Shown in pieces: positions 7,701 to 11,776 of a stretch of 11,776 nucleotides of DNA. The notes below the pieces were generated by a model that worked only from the letters and a program-made list of their open reading frames with translations, was not told where the DNA came from and ran no database searches. Both the position numbers and the translations under genes were made by a program. Where the stretch lies: positions 1 to 11,776 of the forward strand of contig CAIYTJ010000353.1 of the NCBI GenBank assembly GCA_903929065.1, written 5' to 3'. Every line of letters begins with the position of its first letter. The stretch's first letter is position 1. Source of the DNA: an uncultured Bacteroidales bacterium (lineage in GTDB: Bacteria; Bacteroidota; Bacteroidia; Bacteroidales; Paludibacteraceae).

Positions 7701-8135
7701 GGAATCTTTCAAAAAAAGCCATTCTGGAAGAATCATATTGAGTTTGGAAATGTTTTTATGAAGTGAAATGCCCGAGTTTGGATCCCAGTTTACATAGAAT
7801 CCGGCACGTACGGGTAAAAACTTGCTTACTTCGGGAGAAGTGACATGTTTTACGTGAGTGTGAGAATGTTTGATTTTTTTTCGATAAGTTTCCAACTGTT
7901 TTGCAAAAGCCAGTTGATCAGTTTTAGAAACATATGTTTTTGATTTATCGGTATTTAAATCAGGAAGTTTCTTGGCATTGTACGACAAGACTTTTAAATC
8001 ATAATCCCTTTTGTTGAATAACGAAATAGCAACGGCAGCAATAATAATGACCAAAAAAACTAAAAAAATACGAACAATCCAAATAAAACTATTCCACCGG
8101 GTTGGTGAGTTGGTTTGAAAAATCTGCTTTTGCAT
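4779..8135 (-). CDS. Trifunctional GH18-like / CE4 deacetylase / GT2 polysaccharide synthase
   Basis: This 1118-residue membrane enzyme joins three carbohydrate modules. A transmembrane anchor (about 17-40) is followed by a GH18-like domain (about 105-425) with FQGINIDIENL (211-221, putative acid Glu219), FLMAYNEHYPDG (273-284) and a closing SLWYLGSEDD (394-403). A CE4/NodB deacetylase (about 490-690) has TFDDGP (496-501, metal Asp), HTFTH (549-553), RAPY (587-590), DPNDW (621-625) and ILMHD (648-652). A membrane span (about 721-745) returns the chain to the cytoplasm, where the GT2 domain (about 763-1000) has VDDGS (798-802), DAD (850-852), AED (940-942) and QRSRW (978-982), the marks of processive NodC/chitin/PNAG-type synthases. 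Three or so C-terminal spans follow (about 1006-1095). The likely role is making, partly de-N-acetylating and trimming a beta-linked GlcNAc polymer; polymer identity is inferred. No export porin or regulatory partner gene is nearby. The frame is intact over its full length. Confidence 0.9.
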   Translation of the reverse strand: MQKQIFQTNSPTRWNSFIWIVRIFLVFLVIIIAAVAISLFNKRDYDLKVLSYNAKKLPDLNTDKSKTYVSKTDQLAFAKQLETYRKKIKHSHTHVKHVTSPEVSKFLPVRAGFYVNWDPNSGISLHKNISKLNMILPEWLFLKDSKGTIDSRIENETVEFIQNNKVAIVPMLSNFWGKTFNGDTSLVTLRDAKLRKTLILRIKNLLEKNDFQGINIDIENLPREANKYMLQFSKELSETLHEEGFITTIDIDPDPSVNKPSYKDLAQYYDFIFLMAYNEHYPDGQPGSISSLLFVEKAIDDAMKEVSSDKIVLCVAAYGFDWEKGKLGTRITYQKLISIANELDEPVYFNFSQSDLTMRYTDDNGSLHELHCNDAAGIFNVMRTAQDYNAAGVSLWYLGSEDDRVWKFYPQDLDVMFLKLKGFNYKKLEYIQSISAIDYEGKGEILEMTSVPDHGHAAIEFNSNDELITNETYDDLPSSYMMKRLGAGDPKKMALTFDDGPNGDYTPKILDILKQKKVPATFFVTGVNIQNNIPLLRREYREGHEIGNHTFTHPNLEVTTDSRERIELRSTRLLMESILNYSTLLFRAPYINDAEPKKLSQIKSLAVAHDEGFISVTAYIDPNDWQEDVTADTIVARAIAQQHLGNIILMHDAGGDRTETVKALPKIIDYYQAHGYKFVLVSELMGKTRDQVMPAVQSKFGITDTLDMIFFTLTFIWEHFLDGFFVVAIVLIISRLLAIAFLAIYQHYKEQKEKKTIGIDYQPKVSVIVPAFNEEVNAVRTVDYLLKSTYPDIEVIFVDDGSKDNTFEKVNSTFLNNPKVKVLTKPNGGKAAALNFGIEYATGEILVCIDADTILPAEAIAKMIPYFADHKVGAVAGNVRVGNTLNMLTHWQSIEYTTSQNFDRRAYDAVNAILVVPGAIGAFRKTAMKEIDGFTTDTLAEDCDLTLRLLRAGFVIRTCNDALALTEAPESLNNFLKQRSRWTFGMMQSFWKHRDLLFSFKKPNIGWVALPNLLLFNFLIPIFSPLVDILFITGLFMHDADQYIFFYLLYFLIDCLISSLAYHYDHQKFDLKKALYLFVQRFIYRQLLFYVLFKAYMKALKGELVSWGVIKRTGNVKE

Positions 8136-8152
8136 ATAATTATAAATTACTC

Positions 8153-8197
8153 GATTTCCAATTACTAATTTTCAATTTTGAACATCAATTTTCAATT
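8153..8197. repeat. Short direct repeats in the gap before the large polysaccharide enzyme
   Basis: The 11-mer AATTTTCAATT occurs exactly at 8167-8177 and 8187-8197 (20-base period), with a two-mismatch copy GATTTCCAATT at 8153-8163. They fill much of the 77-base gap between the methyltransferase stop and the next gene's start. They could be a decayed simple repeat or sit in the leader of the large gene. A 12-base stretch containing the third copy (GATTTCCAATTA) recurs at 3510-3521, which may be chance in A/T-rich DNA. Confidence 0.45.
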
Positions 8198-8212
8198 CAA
8201 CTAATGAACCAA

Positions 8213-9622
8213 TTATCTTAATTCCAGTAAAACTACATTTTCAACATGATGTGTATGTGGAAACATATCAACCGGTTGAACTGCCGTAATTTTATACTTT
8301 GCATCAAGCAAATACAAATCCCGTGCCTGAGTAGCCGGATTGCAACTTACATATACAATCCGTTTCGGACCGGCAAAAAGAATGGCATTTATCACATCCT
8401 CATGCATACCGGCACGAGGCGGATCAGTGATAATTACATCCGGTTTACCATGTTTTTCGATAAAGGCAGCGTTCAGAATATCCTTCATGTCACCTGAGTA
8501 AAACAATGTATTGTTAATATTGTTCAGACTGGAATTGATAACCGCGTCTTCAATAGCTTCGGGTACATATTCTATTCCAATTACTTGCCGCGCCTGATGA
8601 GCCACAAAGTTAGCAATTGTTCCGGTTCCGGTATATAAATCGTACACTAATTCATTTCCGGTAAGTCCGGCAAAGTTACGTGTGATTTTATATAATTCGT
8701 AGGCCTGTTCGGAGTTAGTTTGGTAAAACGATTTGGGTCCGATTTTAAATTTCAATCCTTCCATTTCCTCGAAAATGCATTCATTTCCCTTGAAAACAAG
8801 CACTTCCTGATCGGTGATGGTATCGTTCGCCTTGGAATTGATAATATAAAGCAGTGAAGTGATTTGTGGAAATTTATCGGCAATATGTTTCAAAAGTGCT
8901 TCCTGAGCTTCCTTGTCTTCATGAAAAAAGATCATAATAACCATCAATTCTCCGGTTGAAGTGGTACGGATCATCAGCGTGCGCAAAAAACCTTCCTGAT
9001 TGCGTAAATCGAAAAAAGTCAGTCCGTTTTCCAATGCATAGCGTCGGACTTCATTGCGGATTTCATTGGAATCTTCGGTTTGCAGCCAGCATTTATTGAT
9101 ATCCAGCACTTTATCGAACTGACCGGGAATGTGAAACCCGACGGCATTCATTGTTTCAAATACTTTTCCTTCGGCAATTTCTTCGTTGGTGCGCCAGCGT
9201 TTGTTCGAAAAAGTAAATTCCAGTTTGTTACGGTAAAATTCTGTACGGGCTGAACCCAGAATAGGTGAAACTTCGGGCAATTCTATTTTTCCAATGCGGG
9301 TCAGGTTATCCACTACCTGTTTTTGTTTGTATCGGATTTGTTCGGAGTAGGGGAGAATCTGCCATTTGCAACCGCCGCAGATGCCGTAATGTTCGCAAAC
9401 GGCTTCTATTCGTTTTTCGGAATACTGATGGAAGTAAATAGGGCGCGCTTCCATAAAATGGCTTTTCTTGCGCGTTACCTGCAAATCGACCACATCGCCC
9501 GGTACCACAAAAGGCACAAACACCACAATGTCATTTACTTTGGCAATGGCTTTTCCTTCGGCGGCAATATCGGTAATGGTAATGTTAGGGAGAATGGGGA
9601 GTGGTTTTTTGTTTTTTGCCAT
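8213..9622 (-). CDS. rlmD: 23S rRNA (uracil-C5)-methyltransferase, RlmD/RlmCD type
   Basis: This 469-residue enzyme transfers a methyl group from S-adenosylmethionine to C5 of a uridine in RNA. An N-terminal TRAM domain (about 8-63) comes first. Four cysteines C76, C82, C85 and C178 in the C-x5-C-x2-C...C spacing form the [4Fe-4S] site of this family. The methyltransferase domain shows SFYQTNSEQA (298-307), DLYTGTGTIANF (328-339, SAM loop), ITDPPRAG (398-405), SCNPATQARD (426-435) with the catalytic Cys427, and HHVENVVLLE (458-467) with the general-base Glu461. Length fits Bacteroidota members and exceeds E. coli RlmD (433). Which uridine it modifies (U1939, U747, both, or a tRNA site) cannot be read from motifs; the Fe-S cluster favours RlmC/RlmD over TrmA. 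The ATG at 9622 is directly before the TRAM domain. A -7-like box lies 52 bases upstream and a heptamer repeat occupies the leader. Confidence 0.92.
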   Translation of the reverse strand: MAKNKKPLPILPNITITDIAAEGKAIAKVNDIVVFVPFVVPGDVVDLQVTRKKSHFMEARPIYFHQYSEKRIEAVCEHYGICGGCKWQILPYSEQIRYKQKQVVDNLTRIGKIELPEVSPILGSARTEFYRNKLEFTFSNKRWRTNEEIAEGKVFETMNAVGFHIPGQFDKVLDINKCWLQTEDSNEIRNEVRRYALENGLTFFDLRNQEGFLRTLMIRTTSTGELMVIMIFFHEDKEAQEALLKHIADKFPQITSLLYIINSKANDTITDQEVLVFKGNECIFEEMEGLKFKIGPKSFYQTNSEQAYELYKITRNFAGLTGNELVYDLYTGTGTIANFVAHQARQVIGIEYVPEAIEDAVINSSLNNINNTLFYSGDMKDILNAAFIEKHGKPDVIITDPPRAGMHEDVINAILFAGPKRIVYVSCNPATQARDLYLLDAKYKITAVQPVDMFPHTHHVENVVLLELR

Positions 9623-9628
9623 GTTTTG

Positions 9629-9656
9629 CAGTTAACAGTTATCAGCCAACAGTTAT
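9629..9656. repeat. Heptanucleotide tandem repeat in the methyltransferase leader
   Basis: Four consecutive 7-base units read CAGTTAA, CAGTTAT, CAGCCAA, CAGTTAT on the plus strand. The 10-mer AACAGTTATC recurs exactly at 9634-9643 and 9648-9657. The array starts 7 bases upstream of the ATG at 9622, inside the predicted 5' untranslated region, where it would occupy the ribosome-binding zone. It is noncoding simple-sequence DNA with imperfect units. Confidence 0.75.
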
Positions 9657-9673
9657 CGTTTTATTTTGGACTG

Positions 9674-9681
9674 CAAAAATA
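9674..9681 (-). promoter_or_regulatory. Putative -7 box of the methyltransferase gene
   Basis: The minus strand reads TATTTTTG, fitting TAnnTTTG, and ends 51 bases before the ATG at 9622. It is the same octamer as upstream of ssb and the GNAT gene. No TTG stands at the ideal -33 spacing. If used, transcription would begin just upstream of the heptamer repeat and include it in the mRNA. Confidence 0.4.
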
Positions 9682-9730
9682 CAACTTTTATTCTGATTAT
9701 TCTATATTTATGGAGTGACTGTATTTCGTT

Positions 9731-9761
9731 AGAGAAATTCTCAAAAAATGCGAATTTCTCT
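9731..9761 (-). terminator. Possible weak terminator after the secreted-protein gene
   Basis: A perfect 10-bp inverted repeat AGAGAAATTC / GAATTTCTCT (9731-9740 with 9752-9761, 11-base loop) starts 6 bases after the stop codon of the upstream gene. The stem is A/T-rich and no T-run follows it on the minus strand; a run of T residues lies in the loop instead. Position supports a 3'-end role, but composition makes it a weak candidate. Confidence 0.4.
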
Positions 9762-9766
9762 TTAAT

Positions 9767-10498
9767 CTAAAACACTATTCTCAACGATGCTCCGCCGGGG
9801 TATGTGGTCAGGAAATATTCCGGCTGAAGTGAACAGGCAGTATGTTTTGTGAAAGACTTATATTTTGAACAATAGTTTTTATACTCCTTCATTGTCCGTG
9901 TGGGTTGGGTCCATATTTGGGTTTCGGTGATGGCTGTGTTGAGCAGAAAACAGCTTACACCATCCCAAACCGAACGTTTGTAACCAAGCCAGGTAATTAA
10001 CCCGCCAGCAAGGTTTACACTTTCATTTAAGGCATGAATTTGCCAGCTTCGGCCTTCCTTTTCTTGTTTTGCAATTTTTCTGAACAATTCTTCGGCAACA
10101 ATCAGTTTTTTTAGTTGCACTTCCAACGAACTGTCCGGCATTTGTTTTAATTCATCAAGTTCGCGACGGCTTACAGTCATGGGTGTGATAAGCTGCAATC
10201 CGGCACCTAAAAGCGTAGTAATTCCACCAAGTGCCATGTCCTGTCTTGTTGGTTTATCTTTACTTGTCAGGCAAACAATTCCTTGCCCCACAGTAGCCGC
10301 ACTGTATGCGCCCAACCAACCATACCACCAGCCATCTAATGCCGGTTTTGACTTAGTGAGTGAATGTTGAATATATTCCAGTTGTTCTGTCAGAAGTGAA
10401 TCCTTCGTATTATTCTGAGCTGATAAACAAACCGATTGAAAAACAATAAACGCTAATAAAAATACTCTTCCGGCGTGAAACTTAGTTGCGTTTTTCAT
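9767..10498 (-). CDS. Secreted or envelope protein of unknown function
   Basis: I do not recognise this 243-residue protein. It has a long N-region and a Sec-type signal peptide (hydrophobic about 12-26, likely cleavage after CLSA, before Gln28). The mature part has an N-terminal polar helix (about 30-50), two Gly-rich hydrophobic stretches (WWYGWLGAYSAATVGQGIV, 57-75; MALGGITTLLGAGLQLITPM, 88-107), a charged helical segment (about 112-150) and a third hydrophobic stretch (about 161-190). It ends in a strand-like segment with a terminal Phe (SLRIVF), as many outer-membrane proteins do, though nothing else shows a barrel. Paired hydrophobic stretches suggest membrane hairpins. It starts 4 bases after the transporter's stop, so the two are very likely cotranscribed and may act together at the envelope. 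No enzyme motif is visible. Confidence 0.75.
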   Translation of the reverse strand: MKNATKFHAGRVFLLAFIVFQSVCLSAQNNTKDSLLTEQLEYIQHSLTKSKPALDGWWYGWLGAYSAATVGQGIVCLTSKDKPTRQDMALGGITTLLGAGLQLITPMTVSRRELDELKQMPDSSLEVQLKKLIVAEELFRKIAKQEKEGRSWQIHALNESVNLAGGLITWLGYKRSVWDGVSCFLLNTAITETQIWTQPTRTMKEYKNYCSKYKSFTKHTACSLQPEYFLTTYPGGASLRIVF

Positions 10499-10502
10499 GC
10501 AG

Positions 10503-11735
10503 TCATTGTTTGGTATCCGGTTTGGTGATCATAAACGGTGATTCAATTAGCTGTGTTGACAGTAACAACACCAAAACGGCAAGGCCAATAAGAACCACCA
10601 ACGGTTTTGTCATTGAATGTGTTACCGGATCTTTGAAACTATCCATGGCAAAAATAAAAGCAATCCCTGAAATCTGTCCGGCAAGAATCAACAATCCGTT
10701 TGAAGTACCTTCGGAAGTTGGATAAGTTATCTCTGCACCATACTGGAAGCCAATAGGACCGGCACTTAAGAGAAAGAATCCCAGCATCATGCCCGAAGCC
10801 AGCAACATATTATACGTGGTGGCAAAAGTGACTCCCACCAAACCAATAATACAACCGAAAAGAGCTATAATAATAAAGAGTTTTCTTTTGCGCAGTTTAT
10901 CAGAAAGCATGGGCATAATCAAAGCCCCGAAAATACCTCCAACAATCATTAAACCACCACAAATTCCTGCTTGTTCGGCATTGAAATCACGTGGGCGAAC
11001 AATGTCTTCAATCCAGGTTGTGACGCAGTTGAAAATTCCCAATCCTACAAAAAAGATGAGCAGCAACCAATAAAAGTTTTTATTGTGTAAGGTATCGCGG
11101 AGTCCGTCGAAGACCAGTGATCGTTCTTCCTGATCGGGATGGCATGGTGCTGACATAGGGCGTTCACGCGAAAACAAGATAAATATCAATGCAGCAACGA
11201 TGGAAATAACGCCATAAATATAAAGCATTCCGTTGATTCCGTATATTTTGGTAAGATATGGAGTTAGTAACATGCCGACCAAAACACCGATATACATGGC
11301 AAGCGTTCCAAGTCCGGCTGCGGTAGCTCTTTCTTCAATGCGAAACCAACGTGATGCCAGTTTAGTAATGGCATTCAATAAGAATGGTTGACCAACTGCA
11401 ATGCCTATTTGCGCTACAAGCACCCAATCGTAACTGGTTACAATACCGCGCATCATTCCAAAAACTCCGGTGAAAACTGCGCCTATTCCTACTCCGATCT
11501 TTATCCCATACGTGTCGATAACCCATGAGGCCGGTATGGAAACAATTATGAAAACAATCATGAAACACATTGAAAGAATGCCGATTTGAATATCCGATAC
11601 GCCGTAATAATGAACACAATCACTGGTTATCGGTGCAAATGTTATCCATAGTAATTGGTTGACAATCACGATAAACATATACACACTAAGCATAATCCAA
11701 CGATATTTATACACTTTGTAAACTGTAGCTTCCAT
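10503..11735 (-). CDS. Major facilitator superfamily transporter, FLVCR-like
   Basis: This 410-residue inner-membrane transporter has twelve predicted spans in two six-helix halves (about 13-33, 50-72, 78-98, 104-126, 138-158, 168-190; 220-242, 256-276, 284-304, 310-330, 345-366, 378-396) separated by a charged cytoplasmic loop (191-219). Several segments resemble the FLVCR group known from animal heme and choline/ethanolamine transport: YRWIMLSVYMFIVIVNQLLW (11-30), IPASWVIDTYGIK (67-79), SRWFRIEERATAAGLG (128-143) and EITYPTSEGTSNGLL (335-349). SDKLRKRK (278-285) is the second-half form of the MFS loop motif. Substrate cannot be inferred for a bacterial member. The start ATG at 11735 leaves only 41 bases to the window edge, so promoter and any upstream operon partner are not visible. 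The secreted-protein gene follows after 4 bp. Confidence 0.88.
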   Translation of the reverse strand: MEATVYKVYKYRWIMLSVYMFIVIVNQLLWITFAPITSDCVHYYGVSDIQIGILSMCFMIVFIIVSIPASWVIDTYGIKIGVGIGAVFTGVFGMMRGIVTSYDWVLVAQIGIAVGQPFLLNAITKLASRWFRIEERATAAGLGTLAMYIGVLVGMLLTPYLTKIYGINGMLYIYGVISIVAALIFILFSRERPMSAPCHPDQEERSLVFDGLRDTLHNKNFYWLLLIFFVGLGIFNCVTTWIEDIVRPRDFNAEQAGICGGLMIVGGIFGALIMPMLSDKLRKRKLFIIIALFGCIIGLVGVTFATTYNMLLASGMMLGFFLLSAGPIGFQYGAEITYPTSEGTSNGLLILAGQISGIAFIFAMDSFKDPVTHSMTKPLVVLIGLAVLVLLLSTQLIESPFMITKPDTKQ

Positions 11736-11776
11736 GAATTGATTTTGAATTGATTAGTATTGTTTTAATGTGAAAA

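Noticed and set aside
9629..9656. CRISPR-like array
   Set aside because: Units are only 7 bases, contiguous and without spacers.
9323..9718. 131-codon open frame on the plus strand that runs past the methyltransferase start
   Set aside because: It is antisense to the well-supported methyltransferase gene, has no family features, and its C-terminal part is translated repeat and promoter DNA.

Overview
The window looks like chromosomal DNA of a member of the Bacteroidota, most likely Bacteroidales. The evidence is A/T-rich intergenic DNA, promoter boxes of the Bacteroides type (TAnnTTTG at -7) without clear Shine-Dalgarno sites, a Por/type IX-like C-terminal sorting module on a small secreted protein, and protein sequences (Ssb, NadB, RlmD-like) of Bacteroidota character. 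All nine genes that I support lie on the minus strand, so transcription runs from high to low coordinates. There are no RNA genes, insertion sequences, CRISPR arrays or phage genes. Genus cannot be fixed from the sequence alone.

In transcription order from the right: (1) an MFS transporter of the FLVCR-like type (10503-11735), followed after 4 bp by a secreted protein of unknown function (9767-10498); these two form a likely operon. (2) An iron-sulfur rRNA uracil-5 methyltransferase of the RlmD/RlmCD class (8213-9622) with its own putative promoter and a heptamer repeat in its leader. (3) A very large membrane enzyme (4779-8135) that joins a GH18-like hydrolase domain, a CE4 polysaccharide deacetylase and a processive family 2 glycosyltransferase in one chain, presumably to make, deacetylate and trim an N-acetylhexosamine polymer. 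(4) A two-lobed GNAT-superfamily acyltransferase (3519-4643) with a strong terminator. (5) NadB, L-aspartate oxidase of NAD synthesis (1769-3349). (6) A 117-residue exported protein that is almost nothing but a sorting-type C-terminal module (1294-1647), then a Dabb-domain protein (921-1226); these two may be cotranscribed. (7) Ssb, single-stranded DNA-binding protein (300-722), with its own promoter and a strong terminator. The first 243 bases hold no gene that I can support.

The genes are mostly unrelated housekeeping and envelope functions rather than one pathway. No clear multi-gene novel system is visible. The items most worth a second look are the three-domain polysaccharide enzyme, the cargo-less sorting-domain protein, the GNAT protein (possibly a lipid N-acyltransferase), the transporter/secreted protein pair, and the regulatory structures: a perfect 21-bp hairpin packed against the ssb promoter, and a heptamer repeat just before the methyltransferase start.
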